A stretch of 64,000 bases of DNA from Trichopria drosophilae (Eukaryota; Arthropoda; Insecta; Hymenoptera; Diapriidae). Location of the stretch: NCBI GenBank assembly GCA_030407085.1, contig CM059587.1:104677501-104741500 (forward strand), read 5' to 3'. How positions within the stretch are numbered: the stretch's first letter is position 1; each line of letters starts with the position of its first letter. A program made the position numbers and the translations under genes. The notes beneath the pieces are model-generated. The model was not told the origin of the DNA. It saw nothing but the letters and a program-made list of their open reading frames with translations, and searched no databases. This document shows, in pieces, positions 46,491 to 60,200 of this stretch.

Positions 46491-49290
46491 TACTAGAATT
46501 ATAGCAGTATCTTCAAATGATCACACAAGTTTTCAACCAAAAGTATAGTATTCTGCAGTTGCGCTACTAAATAGAGGCTAAATTTAAAGTTATTCACGGT
46601 CGAATATGGTGTTACTATTATAGTAATATTTTCTTCACTTCTAGTGGCACATTACTCTACAAGTGCGGAATTTGTTTGTCTAGTCAAAAGCAATAAATCG
46701 CATTTAATAAAATTAAAGGGGCCGCCGCAAAAGATATTATATAATAGTTTTTGATTTACCATTGTTCAAAAATAATGTGTAACGCTACTTTCAGCAGCGA
46801 CCATTTCTTTTTAGTTGAGAGCACACATTTTTTTTAGTCTTCAATTCATTCTACTACACTAGAGTTATAATTCACCAGCGTATAAAATTGTTTCGTTCTG
46901 CGCCAGAAAAGTTAGACCCACAAGAAGTGAAATTTATACCTAGAGTAACAATCAATATTCAAAGTAATAATCAAATTTCATTTTCTTAGCTCTTTAACTC
47001 TATGTCATTATTTATATGTGGCATATACATTAATATTTATTTAATTTTCTTAGTTCAATGGGTTTTTAGAGATATCCTAAATAGCATTAATATGAAAATA
47101 ATTAATGGGATATTTGAAAAATTGTAAGATATGTGCAAAACATGAAATCGACCTACTTCTTAAGTTTAATGTGTCGGCTATTTACTTTATAAAAGTAATA
47201 AAAGTAAATCATAAAGATGATAATAAATACAAAAACATTAAAATAAAAATAAAACTTACCTTGTAGTCTATAAACTTCACAGATAAAACGCGACAAACTA
47301 ACGTCTCTGCTTATATCAATAATTATATTTCTGATGGTAACTAGAACAAAAGAAGAAACAAAAAACTATCCACTTTATAGAACACTAAAACAATTGCTTT
47401 TATGATCTCTTAAACGACCAGTAGAAAATTTGAATATTAAATTTCTTCCAACATTTTTGATCGTATAATTTATTGTACACATAGCATAAAATATTTTTTT
47501 AACAAAATTATCATTTTTCATAATTTTTGTCAGTTATTCGATTCGTAATCAAATTCGAAACCTCAAAAATCCCTATATACCAAATGTTAAACGAAATTAT
47601 AATTTGCCAACATTTTTGTCAGCCATATTGCATTCGCCATTTTGATTTTTAAAAACTGACACCGGATTCGTATGAGCAACCTCAAAAAGCCTTATACAGC
47701 AAATTACAAGAAAATACCGTCTACGGAAAACTCGTAGCTGAATAGTCAATTTTATTTTTTCATAAATTAATGTTTTTATATGACAAAGTTTTTTATCAGA
47801 GCTAAAACTTCGAGAATGAGTCACATATGGACCCATTAACTTAATAAAAAAATTAAAATTTTAAAAGTTGGTGTTTTAAAGATAATCAATTTTTTTAATT
47901 TTCAATAAAATGGACGCCATTTTGTTATTTAAAAAAATTTTCAAATTGTTTTAGCGCCATTTTATGCAGCTGGGATATATGCATCCTGGGACATGCCTTC
48001 TCTTGGCAAAAAGTTGTTAAGCCAAATGGAGTAAACAACGACGAAATTTGCGTTCCTTTTCCAGTTGAATTTTTGTATCGACTCACGATTTTTCGCTTTT
48101 GAACTAATGTGAATTCAAAAATATATTAATATTTACCACAATAATATTAACAATAATATTTTCTTTATTGAAAAAAATAAATTTTTTGTATAGTAAGACA
48201 CAGTCACATTACTAAGGTTAGAAATCAACTCTCACTACCATAAACAAGTATAATAATTTAAATTATTATGTGTAAAATCAGTATCCAAGGTCAAAATCAG
48301 GTCAAAATTTTGATATATTTGAGGTTATGTCCTGGAAAATGAGTATTTTTTATTTTTGAGGTTACATACGAATTGCAAGATTTTCTTTGCATGTTTTACT
48401 ATTTACATCATTCAGTACTATTCTTACCCATGAGGTATTATGATAAATATTTTCCGGTTACATTAACCAGAATAACTGATTAACATAATTAGAAAGTTTT
48501 AAACTACGCATCTAATTTTTAACTAGAATTTGTTTCTGGGTGTGGTTCAAAAATGGCGCATAATATCACTGATAAATGACTTAATTTAAAATAGCTGTCA
48601 TTTAGTTAGAAAATGTATGTGACCGATTAATAGAACATTTTGAAGGGCAAGCAGAAATAAGACTGAAACAATGTGTACTGTACATAAATAACCTCAAAAA
48701 TAACAAAATAACACCATTTTCAGAATATAAACCATCTTTTATAAATATCTTAAAATCCTGTCATCATGGACCGTTTCTAGCACCGGATTCGGATTCTACA
48801 AGTAAAACTACTTTCAAGTCAAGTTTTTGTAGCAGACAGCAAAATAGAAAAGAATTCAGAATGATTTTGAAATCAGCTCTAAAAGAAATCAGATAACCCA
48901 CTTTCTAAGGGTTGTCTGAACATGAGTTCACAAATGATGGGACATCTGGCATCTTTTAGAGCACATTTTGAAATCATTCTGAACTTCTTTTTATTTTGCG
49001 GCCTTTGTCTCTATTATTATATCCGGATACAGTGAATTCAAATAAATGTACAGCCTGCTGTCGTGTGTAAAATTAAATTTAACATTACATAAATGGTTAT
49101 GTACGAATCTATATTTCATATTATTGGATTTGTGAATTGGAAGGTGTTTATATGTATTCGCAAATAGCAGTGCGATTGTATTTGCGTCATATATTGAAAT
49201 GAAACCAAATTGACTTGAATTCAGGATAAAAAATGATTATTTTGTGAAAAACGTTTAAAGGTGTTTACTTACACTTAACACAGATTAGAA
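46491..49290. other. Non-coding stretch
   Basis: Holds one copy of the ATATTGCATTCGCCATTTTGA motif near 47627, related to the ATGGCGG motifs elsewhere. No gene or bounded element recognised in 2.8 kb. Confidence 0.4.
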
Positions 49291-49657
49291 TTTTTTTTTT
49301 TTTTTTTTTTTTATTAATTAATTAACGGGCGGAATCGCCCTTTTTACTCAATTGTTGCCTTATTATTGACTATGCTTTTGCGAGAGCTGCAGATCGACTT
49401 CGAAAGATGGCGCCATACTTCACATTTGTGTATGAAATGTAGGACTGCAGAAACCTACACCAAGTACAGCAGCGGTCATGAGTCGATTTCCGCCAGATAA
49501 ACAATATTTTCGAAACGTAAACAAACAACGTGGCTCGTCTTACCAACAGCGAGCTGCTGCTTGAAAACGAAATCGAAAAATTGTTCACCGGACGGGGATC
49601 GAACTCACGACCTACGACCTCGTAGTCCGGTGCGTTAACCGCCTGAGCCACGAAGCC
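49291..49657 (-). mobile_element. tRNA-derived SINE, copy 2
   Basis: Same family and orientation as 29942-30317: head GGCTTCGTGGCTCAGGCGG at 49657, B box GAGTTCGATCCCC, body, the GGGCGATTCCGCCC hairpin and an A tail (about 22 bases, then TAATTAATT). The copies are nearly identical through the head and body, suggesting fairly recent spread. The 126-codon ORF across it is a shadow. Confidence 0.85.
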
Positions 49658-51389
49658 GACTATTTTGAAATTCTGAAGGTGAAACATTTTGAACGCTATA
49701 TTTTGCATTTCCGTGTACTTTTCGTTGTTGATTAAATCTAAGATGTACAATTGTATTGGTTGGCTAAAGGGAACCTATATCCCCTGCCATTAACAAAGAA
49801 ACTAAATAACTAAGAAATGTAAATAATTCTCTTGCCTCATTTCTTGATAGGTTGAATAACATGGTGCTTAGTTATAGATTAACTTTCTACAGTATGTTAT
49901 GTGAATAGGTGACTAACTTTACTAGTTACTTCGACCCAGACCTTAGGTCTTATACTTATGTATAATTATTTAGTTTACTTTTGACATGCCTCTTGAGCTT
50001 TGGTTCAAATCAAACCGAGATAAAATAACCAAGATTTCAAACTTGTAGTATCAAATTATAAATTCGGCATTTAATTCATCATTCATGAAAGTCTTATTTA
50101 GTCGTACTTCTCCAAAGGGCGTAGGGGATAAACATGTGATAAGTGCCCCCTCCCCGAATAAGCTCAAACTAGCATTAAAAGTAGGTATTAGTATACCAAA
50201 AAACATTCCAGAACTATTATTCCGAAAAATGCATTTTTCGAGGAGTTATGCAGGGAAAAACAAAATATAAAAAAAGTGAATTTTCTCGAAAACGGTACAG
50301 CCGATCTTGACGAAAAAAATATATGTTGTGGGCATTGATAAGAGTATTAAATACAACAATTTTCAAAATTTTTTGGGAATATTGAAGCCAACGAATTTTT
50401 TTTGTGTGTGCTCTTAAAGTGCCACCTTTAAACTTTATTTAAGAAACATTCTACAGATATGTAATTTAACATATAATTTTTACAGATTTTTAAATAATTT
50501 ACTTTTCGAGAAAAAAACGGATAAATCATAGTTGCCTCACTTAGCGCGTATCGTACGCGTACTGCATGTTCACAACGGGAAGGTGGGCATATTTATGCTT
50601 TTCTTTTCTTTTAACCCTTTGAAGCATCGTGTAGCATATATGCTACACCTTTTTTATTACCTAATTCATTATTTACATATTTAAAGTAATTGTTAATTAA
50701 TTTTGCTACAATTTTTTGCTTCCTTACCTCAAGAACATGTTAGGAAACGTAAATAAATCAATATTTTTTAATTAATTATCATGTATTTTAAAAAATTAAG
50801 CAAAGTGTAAAAATGGTGGATTTTTGACGGAAAATATATGTGTAGAAGAGTCACTCAAATATGACGAGATTAGGTACTCGGGGGGATTTCGGGGTCGCTG
50901 TTTACGAATCTGACCTCAGAATTTCAAAATACAAAATGGCAAATCAAATATGGCCGATGGAATTGAAAAAATTTACTTGATTGAGGTGAAATTGGGTACT
51001 CGGGAGTTTTCGGGATCGCTGATTACGAATTTGGCCGCAGATTTTCGAAATTCAAAATTGCGGATCTAATATGGCCGATTGAAATATAGGGTGAATCTGA
51101 CTTGTTTTTACATTTCGGTCGGCCATTTTGGATCCGCCATTTTGAATTTTAAAAATATGAGGTCAGATTCGTAATCAGCGGCACCGAAAACTCCGGAGTA
51201 ACAAATTTCAGCTATTTTCAGCGTAAAGAAAAACGTATGCTTCAAAGACTACAATTAGCGCACTAATTTCGTTTTGAAGAAAAAATTCACACACAACACG
51301 ACGTGCAAAGCTTATATTGTAAGAAACGTTATGTGACTTCATTTCAGGATATTGAAGTAATCATTTTACATCATTTTAGTTCTTAACTA
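49658..51389. other. Non-coding stretch with repeat fragments
   Basis: Contains an end fragment of the ACTTCGACCCAGACCTTA element near 49928. A lone TTAACCCTTTGAAGCATCG end near 50614 resembles a one-sided piggyBac-type terminus. Three copies of the AAAATGGC/GGATC(C/T)AATATGGC motif lie at 50930-51140. No gene. Confidence 0.45.
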
Positions 51390-52070
51390 AAATTGTATGA
51401 TGATACATAGATTCAAAAGTTCCTAAATAATGAATTTAAAAAAAGATTGTTAGAATTTCTTCTCTAATCGCATAAATGTGGCATAGGAGAGAGTATTTAA
51501 TTTAAATACATCTACAAAATAGGGCAGGGCTACTGTACTAATTCATATAGTCAGGTAACCACACGAATGAGCTCATATGCATTTCGTCAAAGTAATAAGC
51601 TTCAGTTAATTACAGAGAAGAAGCTTAGGGGCACTTTACATGGGGTTCCTCAATTTATTCCTTAATTTTTTACGTTTAATGAAATTCAATAGAAATCGAG
51701 AATCTCGAAATATCGAAGTTCGAACCGAAATCTCATCCGTAAATAAGTATTGTGATTGCTTAATATTGCAAGATTGTATCGAATTTTATTAAACGTAAAA
51801 CATTAAGGAATAAATTAAGGAACCTCATGTAAAGTGCCCCCAAGCTTCTTCTCTATAATTAACTGAAACTTAGACAAAATGCGCACGAGCTCATTCGTGT
51901 GTATACCTGACTATATGAATTAGTACAGTAGTCCTGTCCTACGTTGTAGATGTATTTAAATTAAATACTCTCTCCTATGCCACATTTATGTGATTAGAGA
52001 AGAAATTGTAACAATCTTTTTTACATTCATTATTGAGGAACTTTTAAATCTATGTATCATCATACAATTT
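51390..52070. repeat. Large palindrome (foldback), arms about 300 bp
   Basis: Left arm 51390-51695 (AATTGTATGATGATACATAG onward) is repeated inverted at about 51781-52070 with few differences. A loop of about 85 bp (51696-51780) lies between. No ORF; probably a foldback-type MITE, but no target duplication is evident. Confidence 0.8.
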
Positions 52071-52582
52071 GGATGCAAAAGATTTCAGGGTCATAGATGT
52101 TTATAATCTGAGAACACTGGTTTTAAAAATTAAAAATAATGGATCTGACATTGCGACGGATTAATTTTCTTTCTCTTAGTTGGTTGAAACCAGCTGTTGA
52201 CTTTGAGCATTATAAAAACATTTAGCAGACTATCTGATGTGTTTCATAACATCACAGCAGCATATTAATTTACCTATATTACATAAATTCAAAATTAATA
52301 GTAGGTAATACGGTCTATTAGAAATAAATAAAATATAAAATGTAAATATAAACAATTGGTTGTGGATGTACAACCACGTAATATGTAAAAAATAACAATG
52401 CATGGAAATAATCAAACAAATATGAGATGCTATTGCCACTGAATTATGATTTACCTATATTAGTTTAATTTATTATTAATGTCGTCAGTATAATGCATAT
52501 TTTAGATGCGAATTAAAATTTCATAAAAAACAAAACATTATAATCAAACCGCTATGCAATTTAAATAATATTTCAATCATAT
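52071..52582. other. AT-rich spacer
   Basis: Nothing recognised apart from the left copy of the LINE target duplication that starts at 52583. Confidence 0.4.
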
Positions 52583-52598
52583 TAATGAATAATGTATA

Positions 52599-54096
52599 GA
52601 TAGATATTTATTATGCCTTCACAATAATGTGCTTACATAGGACTTCCTTTGTACAAAACTTGATTCCACATTACATTTACCGCAGTTACACAACACATGA
52701 ATCAAACAAACATAACAATTACTTAATCATTTACACACACACACTCTCTCTCTCTCTCTTCTTTCTAGTTCTATCATCTCCATGCATCCAATTTCCCTAC
52801 CATCCTCATTTAATACATCCATACCTTTCTCCTTTCTCCCTCACATACTCGCAGTTGTTTCTTAAATGTTCGACATTCTCTCTCTCCCTCTCGCACAATC
52901 TGCACTTTCTCTCGTCCTCCTCCATCCAGTACCTATTCCCCCTCTCCTCGTTCCCGCATCTCCACCTCGCTATTCTCACCAATCTTTTCCCCTCATTTCT
53001 CTTACAGATTCGTACATACGTTGTTACCCAACTCACCCTTTCATAACTCACACATGACCTAGACGCTCTCACTTTCTCCCCTCTCTCTTGTTCATCCACT
53101 TCTATATCTCTTTCCCTCAAACGCTCCCATTTATTCTCTCCCCATTCTTTCAAAGCTTCCTCAATCATACCTCCTCTCCATAAATAATTCCCCCTCTCAA
53201 CACTCTCTCTGGTCCATTCACTCCTATTATTCTCTCTTTCATCCTTCCTTTTCTCCAACATGCATTTCAACCCGAACTCCCCTCCTCCTCCTTTCTCCAG
53301 TTTTTCCTCAAACCTTCCCGCCCTCCATCCCATTTCCACCCTCAATTTATTTCTTTTCAACTCTTCTCTCACTATATACCCCGGTGTTACTCTTTCCAAC
53401 CCTAAAATCCACTTGAGGTATTTTTCTTGCAGTCCTTCCACCTCATTCCATTCTTTCTATCCCCATATCTCCACTACATAAAATAAAATCCCTTTCACTA
53501 TACTGTCAAACAGTTTTAACCTCCACCTTACATCCCCTTTAAATGTCCTCTCTCCGTAGCTCCATACCCATCCCATTGCCACCCTAGCTTTTCTCACCAT
53601 TTCTCTCACATGTTCATTTTCCCCTCCATGCCTAGTTACCACATACCCTAAATATTTGTATTCCTTCACTTCCTCTATTCTTTCTCTTCCCCACCACCAA
53701 AATCTTTCCTTCTCCCTCCCTCCCTTATTTTTAAAAACCATCACTTTTGATTTCTCCACACTCAATTCGAGCTTTTTTCCTTCCATATATCTTTTTACTC
53801 CCCTTATCATGTCTCTTAATCCTTCCTCTTCCTCTGCCAGCAACACAATATCATCCGCATATTCTATTGACCTTATCCGATCATTTCCTACCCCAATTCC
53901 TCCCCTTCCTTTCTTCAGCTCCTCTTCAATATCCGTCAAATATATGTTAAATAGGGTCGGACTCATCGGGCAGCCCTGTCTTACCCCCTTCTCTACCCAG
54001 AATTCCCTTGATATTTTATCTCCTACCTTCACACCACATCTCGTCTCTACGTATACCTCCCTAACTCTATCTGTTAACCTCTCGCTTATCCCTCTC
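52599..54096 (-). mobile_element. 5'-truncated LINE with reverse transcriptase
   Basis: On the - strand, 54096-53460 encodes RT palm and thumb: GVRQGCPMSPTLFNIYLTDI, the catalytic YADD (in IEYADDIVLLAEEE), then KVMVFKNKGG and EYKYLGYVV. A single TAG at 53457-53459 separates it from 53456-52806, the C-terminal region with a CRLCERERENVEHLRNNC zinc knuckle. Everything upstream of the RT palm is missing. The insertion is bounded by an exact 16-bp target duplication, TAATGAATAATGTATA, at 52583-52598 and 54097-54112. The tail is a short TATC-like repeat, not poly(A). The + strand ORFs across it are complements. Confidence 0.93.
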
Positions 54097-54241
54097 TAAT
54101 GAATAATGTATATCTATTCATTCAAAATTCGACTATTTCTCGAAGATACCAATGATAAATATAAATCATTTAGAAAAAGGAATACAACATTTGTAACAAA
54201 AATATTTTAATCAATCTATATTATTTACAAACACTTATATA

Positions 54242-57200
54242 CTACATAAGCAAATCTGCCAGATACTCTTCAAATTCTTTATCTCGTGATTTTTCCAGAT
54301 TTTCTGTGGGCTTCTTCCTCCATACTTCATTATCATCGGCTTCTGTTTTCACTTCTACCATGCAGTCTTCTTCGGCACTTTCATTCTCAATTTTAATTTC
54401 ATCCATTATTTGAGAAGTGCCGGATTCAATTTCTGGCTTTATGGATTGTCTTATTTTGCCTATCGGTTTTCGTTTAGCTTCTCGTTTTTGGGAATGATAA
54501 TTCAATTTCTTCGAACACTCAATGCAGAGTCCTATAAAACATTATATACATATTTATATAATTTTCTAATACCTGCACTAATGGAAACAAATGTTTTTAC
54601 TTACGTAATTTAACGAGAGCATTTTTCTTCTCATTATGCTCCACATATCCAAAATTCATTTCCCAAGAACGGAGTCCTTCCTTTTCTTTGCAACTCTTGT
54701 TACTGCATTCAAATTGACCCTTTCCAGATATAACTTCCTTTTCTGTGCGCCACCGCAGAGCTACCTATTTATATATTGTATTATAAGTTGAAATGTTTTC
54801 ATATTGTAATTTTAAAAAGTATTTTTTATTTCTACTTTTCAAAGAATTTCAATATTTTCTTACCTTATTGTACTTGTAATAAGTTAGGTCACATATACAA
54901 TATTCTTTAAATAATTTATCATAATATTTCTTAGCAAGTCTTGCTCCCCACGATTCTGGATCATCTTCATCTTCATTCCATAAAAATTTATGATTCTCTC
55001 GTATGACATCATGATCAGTCTTATCTCGAGATCTAACAACAAATAACAATTTTCTGTCTTAAAACATAATTTAACATATTTAACCCATTAACGCCTGAAA
55101 TGTCATTTTTTATACTTCATTTTCAATCAAGTATTTCGTATCAAAATCGAAGTGGAAAACAATTGAAAGGTACGTATCCTATTGTTTTCGAAGTCGCCCT
55201 TTAAGATTCCGAGGTCAAAATTGAGTTTTAGACATCAGAAATTCCAATATGGCGCCGAATTTTTAAAAAAATTCTAAAAAATTGGAAATTATTTATTCCT
55301 ATCAATTTTTTTCGAGCTATTAGAATATTGGAATTCAATTGGAACCGTGCATAATGGTGCATAAAACAGTTGAATTTTAAGAAAAAATTTTACTTTTATA
55401 CCCCACATCATTGTAACGACCTCAAAATGGCGTCAACAATGAAAATTTCTTTGAAAAATTTCTGAACGTTCTAACTCAAAAACTACGTGCTGTTATAAAA
55501 AAAAATGCTAAGAATGAAAAGTTCTTAGAATTAATAGAAAAATATAGTGGAATTTTTTCAGATTTTTGTGATGACATTTTGAGAAATTTTTTTTCTAAAT
55601 TTTTTTTTTAAATTTTGTTCAAAATTATAATTTATTTATGAAAAATTCTGAAAAAAATTTGGTGTATTCACTTATGAATTCTACGAGTTTTTTGTTGTTT
55701 GCAATTTTCTCCAAATGTTGATAATTTTTGGGGGGAAAAAATTCTAAACTATAATATATTTGAAATTCATTTCCTCGAAATTTATCAACTTTTCGAAAAA
55801 ATTGCAAAGAACAAATAACTCTTAGAATTCATCAGAGAATACACTATATTTTTTTCAGAATTTTTTGTAAATAAATTACAATTTTGAAAAAAATTTTCAA
55901 AACAAAATTTCTCAAAATGTCATCAAAAAATTTAAAAAAAATTCCACTATATCGCTGGTTGAATTTTAAGAACTTTTTATTCTAGGCATTTTTTTTTTAA
56001 AGTTGGTAGTTTTTGAGTTAGAGCGTCCAGAAATTTCTCAAAGAAATTTTCATTGTTGACGGCATTTTGAGGTCGCTAGAATGATGTGGGGTATAAAAGT
56101 AACATTTTTTCTTAAAATTCAACTGTTTTATGCACCATTATGCACGGTTCCCATTGAATTCCAATATTCTAATAGCTCGAAAAAAATTGATAGGAATAAA
56201 TAATTCCCAATTTTTTAGAATTTTTTTAAAAATTCGGCGCCATATTGGAATTTCTGATGTCTGAAACTCAATTTTGACCTCGGAATCTTGAAGAGCGACC
56301 TTGAAAACAGTAGGATACGTACCTCTCAATTATTTTCAACTTTAATTTTGATACGAAATACTTGATTGAAAATGAAGTATAAAAATTGTCATTTCAGGCG
56401 TTAATGGGTTAAGATATTTATGTTGATTTTTAAATTGGAGCTTATACGTTTCTACGTATGTGAGTAAATTGTTCCAAATCACTTTGAATGTGATACGATT
56501 AGTTACAATATTCCTATTCTACATATATTCAAAGCTTTATTTACTACTACGAATAATTTAGTTACTTTAATAAAAAAGTGTTCTTGTACTGTAATGAAAG
56601 TCATGGTGTAATGTAATAGAAACAAAATCATTAGAAATAATGTTTTAATATTTAAGGTATCAATATATTAGGTTTGTTGTGGTAATTTAATAATTTCTTA
56701 AAAATGAGTTCATAGTTATATGAGTAATTCCACAGATTTTTTTACTTTCAAACTCGGTAAAAGTTGGAAAAAAAATTGATGGCACACCTTCAGTATGACA
56801 TTTATCACAAAGTAGGATGTATATGAACCCTAAAAATCATGACGTGCATAATTTTTTAGCACACTTATCGAAAGAAATCAAACTTTTTATTTTACTTCGA
56901 CCCAGACCTTAAGTCTGGACGAAGTATTGAATTTGGTCACCTCGGGCAAAAAAATTACCCTATAGTTTTTCATCAAATGTCCACGTTTCAGACCCTAAGG
57001 AAGCCAAAAAACGAAAAAAAAAATTTGTGTCCGTGATCTTGTACGTACGTACGTCCGTACGTCCGTACGTCCGTACGTACGTCCCGTTTTTATGTCTCGC
57101 GATAACTCGCGAACGGATAACCGTATTGATATAAATTTTTTTTTAAAATACGCGTCTTGGCATAACTTAGATCTGATTAGATTTTGGGGCAGATCCACCC

Positions 57201-60200
57201 GTCCGTTACTAAAAAAAATTAGCCCCAATTAAGTTTCTTTGTAGTTGTTTGCATTTATTTTGAAAAATACAAATTTTATTAAAAAATGTTTCAAACAAAA
57301 AAGGTAGAGCATGAAATTCTCTACAAAAAAGGTTGTATGCATTTTCTTCCTAAAGTCAACGATAATGCCATAAAAACTGGTATAAAATGTTTATGACTAT
57401 TATCTGAAAAAGTATTGAATTTGGTCATCGCGGCAAAAAAATTACCCTATTGTTTTTCATCAAATTTCGACGTTTCGACCCCCTACCCCCCAGGGGTAGT
57501 CTTTGCCAGCCCCTCGGGCGCGGTGACCACCTACGGGCGCATAAGTCCTTTTACGCCCTTGATACGAAAATAACTATTTCGATATATCTAAAAGATGTCT
57601 TATAGATATCTATAAGATATCCGTCATAGATCTTTTCGACACTTTCAAGATATCTTTGACGAATTATATGTATATATATTGTATATATAATATCATAATA
57701 ATACAGACAGTAATTAGTAAAACACAGTAAACATGTAATATGCATCGAATAGTCTATTAGAATACAAGTGCATGAAGTAAGTGTTTTGCAACGTTTATTT
57801 ATCAATACTTCGGCTGGCCTGTTGTCGGGGTCGAAGTTTTGAAAATGCTCATTTTCAATTTTCATAAATATAAGAAACACTATATTGTTGTAACATATTT
57901 ATCGAAGCCACTTGGACCTAAATATGATTGGACCCCCAAATATCAATATAATTTCATAATATAATTGAAAGCTGTTAGTAAACAAACTAGTCTTAAGGAA
58001 TAGCCGACTCTCCACTGGGTAGAAGTTTCTGAGCGAGCGAAGCGAGCGAGGCACCACGCCAACGCTAGTTTTATTTCAAATGCTTAAGGAAAATAACATA
58101 CAAATATAATTAGTGACTGATAATTTATTTCTTAAATGAGTAAATGGGCTTAATAACAAATATATAATATACAAACATATAAAGTTTTATAAATGACTTG
58201 GCCGATAAACCTTTTTAAAGATAATAAATATTTTACAATACTGTAATTCATTGTGTATCATAGAAAAAGATCTTATTACAATTTTTACAAAAACATTCTT
58301 GTGCATGTTTCATTTTACTTAATATTCCTCAATTACGCCCAGTTTGCATTATTATGCTAAAATTTCAAATACCTATTGCGACCACAATCAATTTACCTGA
58401 TTAAAAGAAATTGATAAAATATTTGTTTTGAAATTTTTTTTTCAAACGCATTTTTTTCGCGACTAAACAAAAATACGGAAATAGCAATGTGATTTTCAGT
58501 TAAAACACATCCGAAACTAATGTGAACACTGGTTACAGAGTATTAAAAAATAATTTTCTAAATGTGCTACTCGTTCATTTGTATTTTTTAGGTCGTTCAC
58601 ATCTCATCTTGACCATTTCTCAATGATGTACGTATGCTAGTTATCGGGGCACACTAATCTACCAAATTCAGTTTTTATTAGCAGTAGAAAAGGAACTTTT
58701 TGCATAATAATAAAAATACTTTTCTCAAAACTTATTTTTATAAAACAGCCAAATAAAAATAATAAACATTATTTGGAAAATTTGGTACCTGCAGTATTTG
58801 GGATAATAACTTTTTTTTAATATGAGACACACTCGTCAACTTAAGATTTTTTAAAAGAATACTTGTTAAGTATGCTTCCACGTGACTTTGAGAAAGATAG
58901 AAACAGTCTTAATTTTTATATAGCTCTAAGATGTAAAGATTTCTATACGAGTACCTTTCGATAATAGTAAAATTTTGGCACGTTATACATACTTAGTGAT
59001 TAGAAGTAGAAGTATGCAAAAGCATTTTAATTTCTTGACCGCTGTTTGAATAATTAATTTTGGAGTAATGGTTGAACGGTCCGTCGACATTGACATTAAA
59101 ACTTAATTTGACGTTTCAGCCATGATGTTGGCCATCAACAAATATCTCGCTTTAACAATAATTATTCATACAAGATACAATGCAACAAAAAAAAATTAAC
59201 TTACATTTAGTGACATATGTGGTCGTTTAGTGTATGTTGTGGATTTTTTCGGCACAAGATAAAAAAGTTCATTTTTGGACGAATTGTAATAAGATATTTA
59301 CAATTACAAAAACAGTAAAATTTGATAATATAAGTTAAAAACATTGTAACCTATGTCCAAATGGTTTTCGATCTACGTTGCACAACAACACTTTTACATA
59401 TTCTAACGCAATGTGGAAATGAGATTTGTTTATTTATACCTATCGACTAAATATCATATTGCTAAACGCGCGACGAAGGTAATTATGTAACTCGCAGGTA
59501 GTTATATTTAAACCAAAAATTAATTCGTTACAGTAATTACAGGAAAACATATACATAATCACACAACATGATCCAAATCATAGTTGCATGTATATGAAAT
59601 GCAACATGGTCTGTGTATATTGTAAAGACTACAATAAACGTTTTTTAGCAATAATAATGTATGGATTTTTTTATATTTATGACAGTATTTCTAAATAATA
59701 GGTTCATATGCTACCGGTAAGTTTGATTGTTCAAATCGAACATTAACGGTATTTTTTGCCTTCTTTATGAAATAATTTTCTATTTGTTTTCGTTTGATAC
59801 TATTTCTTTCTGTGGCTAACATTTTTACCTTTTTATAGTCAAAATTGTGAGAAGTATCTATTCTGTGTAGTGATTGTTTATAACTAGCAATATATAGAAA
59901 ATTGATGAAATTTTACATCTAACTGTATTTTGTCCAAAACTCTTCATGAATTAATACTCAAAAGGGTGAAGATAAAACTGAAATCGCCAGTACCCGCTAT
60001 GTCAAAAAATTTGTGGAATTATTCATATACAAATAAGAGTATATAATATTGTTTTAGTAAATTATTAAGGTTTTACAGGATATTGCGATGCAATAAACAA
60101 TTGTTGTACAAAGAAACCTCATGTACACGCGAAAGATATATTTCAACATTACAAAATTGTAATTTCTTGTACTAATAAATAAAATGCAGAAATATACTTA

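Noticed and set aside
49370..49750. 126-codon - strand ORF
   Set aside because: It runs through the tRNA-derived SINE and its flank; SINEs are non-coding.
50610..51240. Fourth complete TTAA/CCC foldback
   Set aside because: A left-type end TTAACCCTTTGAAGC is present at 50614, but no matching right end was found nearby.
52627..54099. Ser/Pro/Leu-rich + strand ORFs
   Set aside because: Complements of the Glu/Arg/Gly-rich LINE protein on the - strand.
56995..57228. 77-codon ORF rich in Arg, Thr, Gly and Tyr
   Set aside because: It comes from the ACGTCCGT simple repeat inside a transposon.
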